This document shows, one piece after another, positions 35,769 through 45,916 of a DNA stretch of 64,000 nt; positions within the stretch are counted from its first letter, which is position 1; each line of letters starts with the position of its first letter. Location of the stretch: NCBI RefSeq assembly GCF_025345615.1, contig NZ_JAODWD010000001.1:747304-811303 (forward strand), read 5' to 3'. Position numbers and translations under genes: made by a program. The DNA is from Mycobacterium deserti. Its GTDB lineage: Bacteria > Actinomycetota > Actinomycetes > Mycobacteriales > Mycobacteriaceae. A model generated the notes under the pieces. It was given only the letters and a program-made list of their open reading frames with translations, made no database searches and was not told the DNA's origin.

Positions 35769-37454
35769 CTAGCGCCGCAGTCCGGCGAGCAGGCGTTCGC
35801 GCAGGGGCGGCGCAGGCGCCGCCGCCGCGGCGGCAAGCATGTCGGCGACGGCGGTGAACTTGCGACGCGGCCGGTCTTCCCCTCCGCGCGCAACCTCGGC
35901 CGCATCGATGGCCTGCCAGCCCGCGGCGTCGACGACGTCGGGACGCCTGCTGCGCACGAGTCGCTCGAGCGCGGCCGGCTTAGAGACGGGATCGTCGAGC
36001 AGTCCGGCGTTGTAGTCGTCGACGAGGTTGCGCACGGTCTGCGCCGCGCACGACTTGTTGGTGCCGATGAACCCGGTCGGTCCCCGCTTGATCCAGCCGG
36101 CGACGTAGCTGCCCCGCACGGGATGCCCCGACGCGGGGTCGACCACCCGGCCGCCGTCGTTCGGCACCACCGCAGCATTCTCGTCGAACGGCAGGTCGCG
36201 AATCGGCTTGCCGCGGTAGCCAATTGACGTCAGCACCGCCCCGGCCGGCAGCACCCGCACCTCGTCGGTGCCGGTGACGGTGAATTCCACACCCTCGGCG
36301 CGTTCGGTGCCGATGACACGGCTCGGCGTCAGCCCGTACGTGAGGCGGATACGAGGCCGGGTCGCGGGGGCGGACGCATCGCCGAGCTTGCTGAGGACCT
36401 CCAGCTTGTTGCGCGTCAGCGCGTCTTCGACTGAGGCGAGGTCACGCAGAACGAGGTCGCGGTCTGCCGCATCGAGCACCACCTCGCCCGTCGATGTCAG
36501 TCCGATCAATTCGGGCAGCGTGAACGCCGACTGCGCGGGACCACGACGCGCGACGATCACCACCTCGGTGACCTTCGAATCGCGCAGCGCGCCCAGTGCG
36601 TGATCGGCGATGTCGGTCCGCGCCAGCGTGTTCGGGTCGGTCGTCAGAATGCGTGCGACGTCGAGGGCTACGTTGCCGTTGCCGATGATGACCGCTCGCT
36701 CGTGGCTCAGCTCGATCGACAAGTCGCTGAAGTCCGGGTGGCCGTTGATCCATGCGACCATCTCGGTCGCGGTGCCGGTGCCGGGCAGGTCCATGCCCTC
36801 GATGTCGAGTCGACGATCGTCGGGCGCTCCGACGGCATAGAGCACCGCGTGATGGTGGGTCAGCAGGTCGGCGTGAGTCAGGTCTGTTCCGACGTCCACA
36901 TTGAGGTAGAACGTGAATCCCGGCAGCCGCGTGACTTTGTCGAACAGCCTGGTGACCCGTTTTGTGCTCTGGTGGTCGGGGGCGACACCGGCGCGCACCA
37001 GACCGTATGGCGTGGGCAGCTTTTCGAAGACATTGACCTGCACCCCGCGCTGCGTCAGCAGTTCGTCGGCGGCGTACATCGCCGCCGGGCCTGAGCCGAC
37101 GACCGCCACCGTCAGCGGCCTACCCGAACGCGAGTCGACCCGCGGCGCCTCGATCACCGGCGCCAGCTTCGACGTCGGCGGCACCTTCTCGTCGGGCGCG
37201 CGGTCGGGGTAGAACGCGGCGTTCAGCGCGACGAAGGGCAGTTGTTGCGGGTCCAACCGGGTCTCCGGCGCGATGGCGCCGACCGGGCATGCCGACACGC
37301 ATGCGCCGCAGTCGACGCACGCCGCCGGGTCGATGTAGAGCATCTCCGCGGTGGCGAAGCCCGGTTCGTCCGGTGACGGGTGGATGCAGTTCACCGGACA
37401 GGCGTAGACGCAGGACCCGTCGCTGCAACACGACTGGGTGATCACATGTGGCAT
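35769..37454 (-). CDS. fprB: ferredoxin/ferredoxin-NADP reductase FprB
   Basis: Fusion of a bacterial ferredoxin domain and an adrenodoxin-reductase-type domain, 561 residues. The N-terminal part has CCSDGSC...CP and CVDCGACVSACPVG cysteine clusters for iron-sulfur centres. The reductase part has the FAD motif VVGSGPAAMYAADELL and an NADP motif GNGNVALDVARI. It matches FprB (Rv0886) and carries electrons between NADPH and ferredoxins. The start at ATG 37454 is 8 bp after the diiron gene, so the two are one operon. Confidence 0.95.
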   Translation of the reverse strand: MPHVITQSCCSDGSCVYACPVNCIHPSPDEPGFATAEMLYIDPAACVDCGACVSACPVGAIAPETRLDPQQLPFVALNAAFYPDRAPDEKVPPTSKLAPVIEAPRVDSRSGRPLTVAVVGSGPAAMYAADELLTQRGVQVNVFEKLPTPYGLVRAGVAPDHQSTKRVTRLFDKVTRLPGFTFYLNVDVGTDLTHADLLTHHHAVLYAVGAPDDRRLDIEGMDLPGTGTATEMVAWINGHPDFSDLSIELSHERAVIIGNGNVALDVARILTTDPNTLARTDIADHALGALRDSKVTEVVIVARRGPAQSAFTLPELIGLTSTGEVVLDAADRDLVLRDLASVEDALTRNKLEVLSKLGDASAPATRPRIRLTYGLTPSRVIGTERAEGVEFTVTGTDEVRVLPAGAVLTSIGYRGKPIRDLPFDENAAVVPNDGGRVVDPASGHPVRGSYVAGWIKRGPTGFIGTNKSCAAQTVRNLVDDYNAGLLDDPVSKPAALERLVRSRRPDVVDAAGWQAIDAAEVARGGEDRPRRKFTAVADMLAAAAAAPAPPLRERLLAGLRR

Positions 37455-37462
37455 GAAGGCGC

Positions 37463-38479
37463 CTACGCGGCGGACACCACGTGCTGGCGGGCGGGCTCGC
37501 TGCGGTAGCGGCTCGGCTGGCCGTCGATCCGGCACAGTCGCCACATGAGCTTGGCGAACGGGTTCATCAAGCCGGTCTCGTGGCACAGCATCCGCACGTC
37601 GCCGAACATGTCGCGCAGCCACTGCTTCGACTCCGGCGAGCCGAAGAACAGCTCCTTGCGCACCGACCGCGGAATGTCGAACTCTTTCCAGAACGCTTTC
37701 GGCGGTACGACGATCGCCTTGCACAGTCGCCGCATGACCACGGGCACGTACAGCGACAGCCAGAACCGTTGTCTGGCCTTCAGATGCGGCACCCGCTTCT
37801 GCAGATACTCGTGGGCGAACGAGATGTGCCGAGCCTCCTCGGCGACGTGAATCGCCATCACCCGCTCCATGATCGGATGCAGCGCCTTGCCCTCACGCAG
37901 GATGTTCTTCTGCGTGTGGTCAATCGGCTCCTCGCCGGCGAGCACGCCGAAGAAGAAGGGGATCGGCAACGGTCCGGCCACCAGTGGGATCAACGGAGCG
38001 ACCCAGCGCAACATGCGCGGCATACCGGGAACGTCCGCGCCGATGCGGTTCACCATCTCCTGGAACATCAGCGTGTGGTTGCACTCTTCGACCGACTCGT
38101 GCAGGCAGTACCGATATTCCGGAGAGCCGTTGGGCACCCAGAACGCGTAGTTGGTCAGTCCGCGGATCAAGATGATCTCGAACTGCAGTCCGACCTTGGC
38201 GACATTGGCTTGGCGCCACATGCCGATCGCGATCTGCTTCTCCAGCGGCTGGGCCTGATACCACGGATGGCGGCCCAGCGGATCGGTCGACGGCAGCACC
38301 CACCGCGCGTCGTTGTCGACCACCGCGAACTCCGGGGAATCCCAGTCGATGTCGGTGTACGGATTGAAGTTGCGTCGCACTGACCCCTCGGACAGTGTCG
38401 TGAGCGTGTCTACGTATTGAGCGTCGTCGCTGACATCCATATTGCGACGCCACCGCCTGACCATGCGTGTGCGGGCCAT
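37463..38479 (-). CDS. AurF-like diiron oxygenase, Rv0885 homologue
   Basis: Protein of 338 residues resembling diiron N-oxygenases of the AurF type. Metal-ligand motifs are LHESVEECNHTLMFQEM and HVAEEARHISFAHEYL, giving the expected Glu/His sets. ATG 38479 follows GAGGTCTCGGA. It lies immediately upstream of fprB, which could supply electrons. The physiological substrate is unknown. A CRP consensus site lies 122 bp upstream in the gap shared with serC. Confidence 0.85.
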   Translation of the reverse strand: MARTRMVRRWRRNMDVSDDAQYVDTLTTLSEGSVRRNFNPYTDIDWDSPEFAVVDNDARWVLPSTDPLGRHPWYQAQPLEKQIAIGMWRQANVAKVGLQFEIILIRGLTNYAFWVPNGSPEYRYCLHESVEECNHTLMFQEMVNRIGADVPGMPRMLRWVAPLIPLVAGPLPIPFFFGVLAGEEPIDHTQKNILREGKALHPIMERVMAIHVAEEARHISFAHEYLQKRVPHLKARQRFWLSLYVPVVMRRLCKAIVVPPKAFWKEFDIPRSVRKELFFGSPESKQWLRDMFGDVRMLCHETGLMNPFAKLMWRLCRIDGQPSRYRSEPARQHVVSAA

Positions 38480-40053
<1,574 letters not shown>

Positions 40054-40172
40054 CGGTGCTCTTCGCGCGAGCGCTCATCGATGACCTGCCGGGGCGTGTC
40101 TGCGGGGTTACGGCGGGATAACGAAGTAGGGTCCGTCTAATCGGGCTTCGCGTAAGCTCGGAGGAGGTCGGC

Positions 40173-40964
40173 ATGCGAGAACTCAGGGTCGTCGGACTGG
40201 ATGTTGACGGCAAACGAATCATCTGCGAGGCCGCCGGCTCAGGAGAGAAGTTCATGCTGCTGCCCGACGACCGGTTACGGGCCGCGGTAAGCGGCGAGAA
40301 GACCGGTCAGAGTAAAACCCGATCAGAGGCCGAGGTTCCAAGCGTGCTGCGTCCGAAAGAGATTCAAGCCAGAATTCGCTCGGGCGCATCGGTCGAACAG
40401 ATCGCGTCGGCCTCCGGTGCCGACATCGAGCGGGTCGAGCGCTTCGCCCACCCGGTGCTGCTGGAGCGCTCACGCGCAGCCGAACTGGCAACTGCGGCGC
40501 ACCCGGTGCTGGCTGACGGGCCGTCGGTGCTGACCCTGCTGGAGACGGTCACCACGGCGCTGGTCGCCCGCGGTCTGGACCCTGACGCGTCGAACTGGGA
40601 CGCGTGGCGCAACGAAGACGGCCGCTGGACCGTGCAGCTGTCCTGGAAGGCCGGCCTGTCCGACAACGTGGCGCACTTCCGGTTCGCTCCCGGCGCGCAC
40701 GGCGGCACCGTCACCGCGTTCGACGATGCGGCATCGGAGCTGATCGACCCCGATTTCGCCCGCCCGCTGCGGCCGGTTGCCGCCGTCCCCCAGCTCGCAC
40801 GCGACGCCGACGAGCCAGAGCTGCCGCTCGCCGAGCCCGAACCGGAGCCGCAGCAGGAAGTACCCGAGGCAGCGAAGCCGCGAGCGCGCAGAACCAAAGG
40901 CAAGCCGGCGGTGCCGGCCTGGGAAGACGTGCTGCTCGGCGTTCGCTCGAGTGGCCAGCGCTGA
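40173..40964 (+). CDS. sepH: septation protein SepH
   Basis: Actinobacterial cell-division regulator of 263 residues, related to SepH (Rv0883c, DUF3071). Residues about 65-100 form a helix-turn-helix-like part, PKEIQARIRSGASVEQIASASGADIERVERF. A charged, Pro/Glu-rich linker near 215-245 follows a conserved middle segment. SepH stimulates FtsZ assembly. GGAGGAGG lies just before ATG 40173. It is 119 bp downstream of serC. Confidence 0.92.
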   Translation: MRELRVVGLDVDGKRIICEAAGSGEKFMLLPDDRLRAAVSGEKTGQSKTRSEAEVPSVLRPKEIQARIRSGASVEQIASASGADIERVERFAHPVLLERSRAAELATAAHPVLADGPSVLTLLETVTTALVARGLDPDASNWDAWRNEDGRWTVQLSWKAGLSDNVAHFRFAPGAHGGTVTAFDDAASELIDPDFARPLRPVAAVPQLARDADEPELPLAEPEPEPQQEVPEAAKPRARRTKGKPAVPAWEDVLLGVRSSGQR

Positions 40965-40999
40965 ACGCTTGACCTGAAGCCTCGTTGAGGTCATAGCGT
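40965..40999. promoter_or_regulatory. inverted repeat overlapping a promoter-like sequence before LLM gene
   Basis: ACGCT-T-GACCT (40965-40975) pairs with AGGTC-AT-AGCGT (40988-40999). TTGACC at 40969-40974, with 16 bp before TCATAG, resembles a -35/-10 pair. It starts right after the sepH stop and ends 8 bp before the LLM gene. It could be an operator, a terminator, or both. Confidence 0.4.
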
Positions 41000-41007
41000 G
41001 CGGCTCT

Positions 41008-41805
41008 ATGAGCACGCCCGGATCGATCGGCCTCGCAAGCGCCTATCCGTACACCGATGACGCCACCGTCGTGGCCGACGAGGCGCGCCACGCCGAAGAG
41101 CTCGGCTACGCCACGCTCTGGCGGTCGGGCAATCTGCCGATGCTCACCGCCGCGGTGCGCGCCACCATGGCCGTTCCCGTCGCCACCGGCATCATCCCGG
41201 TCTCCGTCGTGCCCGCCGCCGAAGTCGCGGCCACGTTCCGGGCGCTGCCGCAGGGACGCTTCATCGTCGGATTGGGCGGCGCGCGCGATGCGCATCCCCT
41301 TGCCACCGTGAGCACCTACCTCGATGAGCTCGACGCCGCGGGTGTGCCCGCGGGCAGTCGGGTCCTCGCCGCGCTGGGCCCGCGAATGATGGCGCTGGCC
41401 CGCGAGCGCGCCGCCGGCGCGTATCCGTTTCTCGTGACGCCGTCCTATGTGATGGATGCGCGCGCGGTGCTCGGTGCCGACCGTCTCCTGGCGGTCTTGC
41501 TGATGGTCATCCCTGTCGAGGACCGGGAGGCTGCGCGGCGGGCCGCGGCCGAGCCGCTGGGTTTCCTGACCAAAGTCGGCGGCTACCGGCGAAACCTCCT
41601 GCGGCTCGGGTTCTCCGAGTCCGACATCGACGCAGTGAGCGACCGCCTGCTCGACGGCGTCACGGCGTGGGGATCCGTCGATGCGATTGCCGCGCGCGTC
41701 GCGGAGTACCACGCGGCGGGCGCCGATCAGGTGGTGCTGCGCATCCTGGGCGTCGACGACCTCGGCCACTGGCGGGCGCGGTTCGCCGAAGCCATGATCG
41801 CCTGA
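41008..41805 (+). CDS. F420-dependent LLM-class oxidoreductase
   Basis: Luciferase-like TIM-barrel protein of 265 residues. The N-terminal DEARHAEELGYATLWRSG, the mid-barrel VPVATGIIPV and FIVGLGGARD, and the C-terminal WGSVDAIAARVAEYHAAGADQVVLRI fit F420-using members. It reduces or oxidises an unknown organic substrate with the deazaflavin cofactor F420. This gene is inserted between sepH and the Rv0882 homologue. Confidence 0.85.
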   Translation: MSTPGSIGLASAYPYTDDATVVADEARHAEELGYATLWRSGNLPMLTAAVRATMAVPVATGIIPVSVVPAAEVAATFRALPQGRFIVGLGGARDAHPLATVSTYLDELDAAGVPAGSRVLAALGPRMMALARERAAGAYPFLVTPSYVMDARAVLGADRLLAVLLMVIPVEDREAARRAAAEPLGFLTKVGGYRRNLLRLGFSESDIDAVSDRLLDGVTAWGSVDAIAARVAEYHAAGADQVVLRILGVDDLGHWRARFAEAMIA

Positions 41806-41811
41806 ATACCT

Positions 41812-42084
41812 CTACCCCCCAGCGACAATGGCCAGCAGTGCCGCCCACGCACCCGCGACGCCGACCGCAGAGCCGTAGACGAACCATCGCCAGACGGGCA
41901 GCTTGCGCCAACCCCACACGGTCGGCGCCAGTCCGCCGACGGCCACCAGGTTGAGTCCGACTGCGAGCAGGGGGTGTACGCGCACCAGTCCAAGGCCCAG
42001 CACCACCACCGCGGCTGCGGTCACAGCGGCGACGAACCCGGCAACCGTCAGGCCCATCGCCCATGGCGTGGAGTCGTCGGTCAC
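41812..42084 (-). CDS. DUF2537 membrane protein, Rv0882 homologue
   Basis: Small integral membrane protein of 90 residues with three hydrophobic segments, GFVAAVTAAAVVVLGLGLV, LLAVGLNLVAVGGLAP and FVYGSAVGVAGAWAALLAIV. It corresponds to Rv0882. No function is known. It is last in a minus-strand operon behind the acetyltransferase (29 bp gap) and converges with the LLM gene. Confidence 0.85.
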   Translation of the reverse strand: MTDDSTPWAMGLTVAGFVAAVTAAAVVVLGLGLVRVHPLLAVGLNLVAVGGLAPTVWGWRKLPVWRWFVYGSAVGVAGAWAALLAIVAGG

Positions 42085-42113
42085 GAGCCGAGCCTAACGC
42101 GGGCCCATCGCCG

Positions 42114-42971
42114 TCAGTACAGCACTGAGGCGAGGAACGCGCCGCGGGGCTCTTGGTAAAGGCCGGTGGTCATCAGGTTCATCATGTGGACCACACGCAG
42201 CCCGTTCGCGAGGCACCACCGCACCAGGTCGGTATTGCGCATGGGCACAAGAAACCCTGGGCCGTCGAACGATTCTGCGGCGCCGATGAGGGCGTAGAGA
42301 TCATCGTTCGTCTCGGCGACGGAGTGGGCCATGAAACCCAACCCGGTCGTGTACCCCGTTATCCTGCCGAGCCGTTCGACCACTCGCGCAGTGCCTTGCA
42401 TGATGGCGTCGCGGACTTCACCACTGCGATCGTGGCCGTGGACACGGCGACACAGGGCGTCGCACACCTCGACGTCCGCGTCGGTCGCCGCGCGAACGTG
42501 ATATCCCGGGAGCTGATGCGCCAAGGGCGCTCCCTGCATCGTCGCAAAGGGTTCGCGGACATCGAATCCGAGCTTGGCGTAGAGGCTCATCGACCGGTTG
42601 TGATACGCCGACTGCAACAACCGAACGCCGGGTGTCCGCAGGTCTGCGCTTCGGTCGAGCATCGCGTTCATCAGCGCGAGCCCAACCCGGTGATCCTGAG
42701 CGGCAGGGTCGACGGTGATCGGGCCCAGCCCGAAGATCATCGACCGTTCGTCCAGAAAGTTGCTTCCGATGATTCGTCCGCCATCCTCGGCGACCACTCC
42801 GTAGAAGCCGGGGTGCGCGATCAATCCGGACAACGCCCCCGTCGCGGCGTCGACCGACGGGAAATCAGGCGGAAACCCGTGGCGCTCAGCGATGGCCGCG
42901 AAGGCGTCATGACAGATGCGCCCGCATTCTGCTGCGTCCTCGGCCGTGGCCTCCCGAATCTGTAGCGGCAT
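42114..42971 (-). CDS. GNAT-family N-acetyltransferase
   Basis: Acetyltransferase-fold protein of 285 residues, probably with two GNAT halves. The first half contains LGPITVDPAAQDHRVGLALMNAMLDRS, which serves as the acetyl-CoA loop, and the second half holds VRAATDADVEVCDALCRRVHG. The acceptor is unknown. GGAGGAGCGTC before ATG 42971 is a strong ribosome-binding site. It sits between the rRNA methyltransferase and the DUF2537 gene. Confidence 0.85.
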   Translation of the reverse strand: MPLQIREATAEDAAECGRICHDAFAAIAERHGFPPDFPSVDAATGALSGLIAHPGFYGVVAEDGGRIIGSNFLDERSMIFGLGPITVDPAAQDHRVGLALMNAMLDRSADLRTPGVRLLQSAYHNRSMSLYAKLGFDVREPFATMQGAPLAHQLPGYHVRAATDADVEVCDALCRRVHGHDRSGEVRDAIMQGTARVVERLGRITGYTTGLGFMAHSVAETNDDLYALIGAAESFDGPGFLVPMRNTDLVRWCLANGLRVVHMMNLMTTGLYQEPRGAFLASVLY

Positions 42972-42986
42972 GACGCTCCTCCTTTG

Positions 42987-43805
42987 TCACGGCGCCGATC
43001 TCATTCGATCGTAGAAGGCCAGGGCGGCGGCCGTCGCGACGTTGAGCGAGTCGGTGCCGCGTGACATCGGGATGCGCACCCGCAGATCGCTCGCGCGCAT
43101 GGTCCGCTCGGTCAGTCCGGGTCCCTCGGCGCCCACCAGCACGGCCACCTTGTCGTCGGTGATCGACGACATCGCCTCGGCCAGCGTTTGCGCTGCGGGA
43201 TCCGGAGTCATCGCGAGCAAATGAAAGCCGTTGTCGCGCACCAATTCCAGATCGTCCGGCCACGACTGCGCCCATGCGTAAGGGACCAGGAGTGCATGGC
43301 CCATCGACACCCGCACCGCGCGGCGGTACAGCGGGTCGGCGCAGCCGGTGCCGAACACGATGGCGTCGACGCCGAGACCGGCCGCATTGCGGAAGATCGA
43401 GCCGAGATTCTCGTGGTCGTTCACACCCTCGAGCACCGCGATGGTGCGCGCTCCGTCGAGCACCTGAACGACCGTGAGCTCCTGCGGGCGGGATGCCGAT
43501 GCCAGTACGCCGCGGTTGAGGTGGAACCCCACGACCTCGGCCATCACCTCGGGATGCGCGCGATAGTAGGGCGCGGCAACGGAATCCAGGTCGGACGCCA
43601 GCTCGCCCAGTCGCCGATCGGTGCCCAGCAGTGCCCGCGGGGTGAACCGCGACGCCAGCATGCGTTGGACGACCAGCACCCCTTCGGCGATCACGAGCCC
43701 CTTGCCGGTCGGCAGATCGGGCCTGCGGTCGACGCTGTTGAGGTCGCGGAAGTCGTCCAGCCGCGGGTCGGCGGGGTCGTCGACGTCGATGACGTTGACG
43801 CTCAC
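42987..43805 (-). CDS. SpoU/TrmH-family RNA 2'-O-methyltransferase, Rv0881 homologue
   Basis: Methyltransferase of 272 residues with the SPOUT trefoil-knot motifs [22 protein letters not shown] (motif 1), [10 protein letters not shown] (motif 2) and [21 protein letters not shown] (motif 3). It uses S-adenosylmethionine on rRNA or tRNA; the exact target is unknown. The start is GTG 43805, sharing GTGA with the MarR stop. It matches Rv0881. Confidence 0.93.
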   Translation of the reverse strand: MSVNVIDVDDPADPRLDDFRDLNSVDRRPDLPTGKGLVIAEGVLVVQRMLASRFTPRALLGTDRRLGELASDLDSVAAPYYRAHPEVMAEVVGFHLNRGVLASASRPQELTVVQVLDGARTIAVLEGVNDHENLGSIFRNAAGLGVDAIVFGTGCADPLYRRAVRVSMGHALLVPYAWAQSWPDDLELVRDNGFHLLAMTPDPAAQTLAEAMSSITDDKVAVLVGAEGPGLTERTMRASDLRVRIPMSRGTDSLNVATAAALAFYDRMRSAP

Positions 43806-44233
43806 GCGCTTTCTTCGACGATGGCCGTCATCAGATCCGCCGCCGCCAGTAGCGTCCTGCGCTGGTCCGGGTCGAGCCGGGCCAACCGCAGCATCAACCA
43901 CTCCTGGCTGGCGCGACGTTCGGCCTCGATCAGGTCCGCGCCGGCGGGCGACACCGACACCAGCACCTGACGCCCGTCACCGGGATGAGCGACGCGATCG
44001 ACCAGGCCGAGTTCGGCCAGCGACGCGATCACCCGCGTCATCGACGGCGGCCGGACCCGCTCCCGCATGGCTAACGCGCCCGGCGTCATCGCGCCCTCCT
44101 TGGCGAGGGTCGACAACGCCGACAACTGCGACAGCGAAACGGGGGAATCCGGGCGTCTGAACCGTAATTGGCGAGCCAGACGGATCACTGCGAGCGAAAG
44201 GTCGCTGGCCAAACGGCCGTCGGCATCTTTCAC
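43802..44233 (-). CDS. MarR-family regulator, Rv0880 homologue
   Basis: Winged-helix regulator of 143 residues closely matching Rv0880: [56 protein letters not shown], then [21 protein letters not shown] 44233 is chosen because it aligns with the M. tuberculosis start; an in-frame GTG at 44263 is possible. It leads an operon with the methyltransferase, acetyltransferase and DUF2537 genes. Confidence 0.92.
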   Translation of the reverse strand: MKDADGRLASDLSLAVIRLARQLRFRRPDSPVSLSQLSALSTLAKEGAMTPGALAMRERVRPPSMTRVIASLAELGLVDRVAHPGDGRQVLVSVSPAGADLIEAERRASQEWLMLRLARLDPDQRRTLLAAADLMTAIVEESA

Positions 44234-44307
44234 GAGGCAAAGAATACCTAGCATGTCTTCCACACCGTGCGATTATGACGCGCACGTCATCGGCTACGTT
44301 GACACCG

Positions 44308-44334
44308 ATGTCCCCGATGTCCCCGATGTCCCCG
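44308..44334 (+). repeat. tandem repeat ATGTCCCCG x3 at a gene start
   Basis: Three exact 9-bp units read Met-Ser-Pro three times in frame. Each unit supplies a possible start codon. It is probably a slippage product. Confidence 0.8.
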
Positions 44335-44565
44335 CAACCGCCCGACCTGCCGGCCGGCGTGCGCAAGCCGTGGCCGGTGATCGTGGTGATCGCCGTGGGG
44401 TGGGCCGTCGCCGCGGCGCTGGCGTTCACGGTCGCCGACCTGCACCCGTGGCGTCCGTACACGGTGGCCGGTCTCGGGGTCGGCGTTCTTGGCACCGCGA
44501 TCTATCTGTGGCAGCGTCACGCCGTGCGCAGCGGATCTCGCGGCGCACAGAGTGGGCTGGACTGA
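44308..44565 (+). CDS. DUF2530 membrane protein, Rv0879c homologue
   Basis: Small membrane protein of up to 85 residues with two hydrophobic helices, WPVIVVIAVGWAVAAALAFTV and YTVAGLGVGVLGTAIYLW. It corresponds to Rv0879c. The N-terminus is encoded by three tandem copies of ATGTCCCCG at 44308, 44317 and 44326, any of which could start translation. Function unknown. Confidence 0.85.
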   Translation: MSPMSPMSPQPPDLPAGVRKPWPVIVVIAVGWAVAAALAFTVADLHPWRPYTVAGLGVGVLGTAIYLWQRHAVRSGSRGAQSGLD

Positions 44566-44594
44566 ATTTCGACGACAGGCCGAGGAGGGTCGCC

Positions 44595-45047
44595 ATGGCA
44601 GCTCCGCTGCTGCACGCGCAGATCGACATCAATGCACCGGTCGAGAAGGTATGGGCGCTGGTCGCCGACGTGCGCCGGATGCCGCAGTGGAGTCCGCAGT
44701 GCCGGATGATGAGGACACTGGGCCCGGTCCGCCAGGGCGCCCGCACCGTGAACGTCAACCGCCGCGGACTGCTGGTCTGGCCGACGACCAGTCGCATCAC
44801 CGAGTTCGTCCCGGAGAAAAAGCTGTCATTCCGGGTCAACGAGAACGGGACGATCTGGAGCTATGAACTGGAACCGACCGACTCCGGGACTCGGCTGACC
44901 GAGACCCGACACGCCGAGAACGGCGTGAAGCCGGTGTCGAATATGGCCGTCAACAGGTTCATGGGTGGCGTGCCGAGCTTCGAGCAGGAGCTCGTCGAGG
45001 GGATGAATCAGTCCCTGGCGCGAATCAAGGCCGCCGCGGAGAGCTAG
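44595..45047 (+). CDS. SRPBCC (START/Bet v1-like) protein
   Basis: Protein of 150 residues of the polyketide-cyclase/START-like lipid-binding fold. The start HAQIDINAPVEKVWALVADVRRMPQWSP is diagnostic, and the C-terminal FEQELVEGMNQSLARIKA forms the long closing helix. It binds a hydrophobic ligand of unknown identity. GAGGAGGG precedes ATG 44595. Its end overlaps the DUF3027 gene by 4 bp, converging. Confidence 0.85.
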   Translation: MAAPLLHAQIDINAPVEKVWALVADVRRMPQWSPQCRMMRTLGPVRQGARTVNVNRRGLLVWPTTSRITEFVPEKKLSFRVNENGTIWSYELEPTDSGTRLTETRHAENGVKPVSNMAVNRFMGGVPSFEQELVEGMNQSLARIKAAAES

Positions 45048-45829
45048 TCCGCAGGCTCGGTCGTATCGAGCACACCATCGTCATACGGGTCGTAGAGCGG
45101 TGACCCGGTGCCTGCCGGCGCCGGAGTGTCCGAGTGTGCGCCGCAACCGTATTCGGACTCGACGACCTGACCGTCTGCGGACAGCTCGTTGGCGCACACC
45201 CCGAACATCGTCCCCAGTGAGCCCGCGAGTGGAAGGTAGAACCCGCAGTCGCGGCACACCCGACGGGTGGAGCGCGCCATCGCCGAGCCGGGACCGTGCT
45301 CGCCGTCGTGCCATCGCTGTGCGGCCTCGCTGCGACCCCACGGGCTGAGCACCTGCTTGCGGCCCAGACCGAGTTCGACGGCGACGTCGTCGATCTGCGG
45401 GTCGCCGCTGGCCATGAAGCCGGGAACCAGGCGTGGATCGTCGGCGGCCGGAGCGAGCAAATCGCCGGGACTCAGGTCGCCGGGCCTGATCCGCTCGTGC
45501 CAGGGCACCCACTGGGGCGCGAGCAACGCCGTCGGACCCGGTACCAGCACGACCTCGCTGATCGTGGCGTGATCGGCACCGGGAAACGCGGCCATGACGA
45601 CGGCCCACTGCCAGCCCCGGTAGCCGGGCATGTCGGCGAGGAATCGGTGCGTCGCCGCGGTGGGGTCGTCGAAACTGGCGCCCAGGTACTCGCCGACCGT
45701 GTCCTCGCCACTGTGCTCGACGATCGCCGCGCGCGCGTCCGCGACGGCGCTGAGCAGCACCGCCTCAAGGTCTGGACGCTCGGCGGGGTCCGCGGCGCCA
45801 GGCTCGGCGGAATCGGTCATGCTGTCCAT
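45044..45829 (-). CDS. DUF3027 protein, Rv0877 homologue
   Basis: Conserved actinobacterial protein of about 261 residues. The C-terminal half has a metal-binding-like cysteine set: RVCRDCGFYLP, FGVCANELS, then YGCGAHSD. The middle contains the conserved VPWHERIRPGDLSPGDLL. It matches Rv0877. No function is established. The start is uncertain between 45835, 45829 and 45820; I chose the ATG at 45829. Confidence 0.88.
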   Translation of the reverse strand: MDSMTDSAEPGAADPAERPDLEAVLLSAVADARAAIVEHSGEDTVGEYLGASFDDPTAATHRFLADMPGYRGWQWAVVMAAFPGADHATISEVVLVPGPTALLAPQWVPWHERIRPGDLSPGDLLAPAADDPRLVPGFMASGDPQIDDVAVELGLGRKQVLSPWGRSEAAQRWHDGEHGPGSAMARSTRRVCRDCGFYLPLAGSLGTMFGVCANELSADGQVVESEYGCGAHSDTPAPAGTGSPLYDPYDDGVLDTTEPAD

Positions 45830-45916
45830 TGCCACTAATTTTGCCTGAGCGGCGAACGACTAGCCACACCGGTCGCCTGCACGTCGACAGCCGCTGCGAT
45901 GGGGGAGAATCGAACT

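Noticed and set aside
35717..36223. N-terminal extension of the GH1 reading frame to 36223
   Set aside because: It is antisense to fprB, is Arg/Pro-rich with no family match, and the ATG at 35716 starts a proper signal segment.
44067..44594. Upstream part of the long frame ending at 45047
   Set aside because: It runs antisense to the Rv0880 homologue and through the DUF2530 gene. The SRPBCC gene has its own GAGGAGGG and ATG at 44595.
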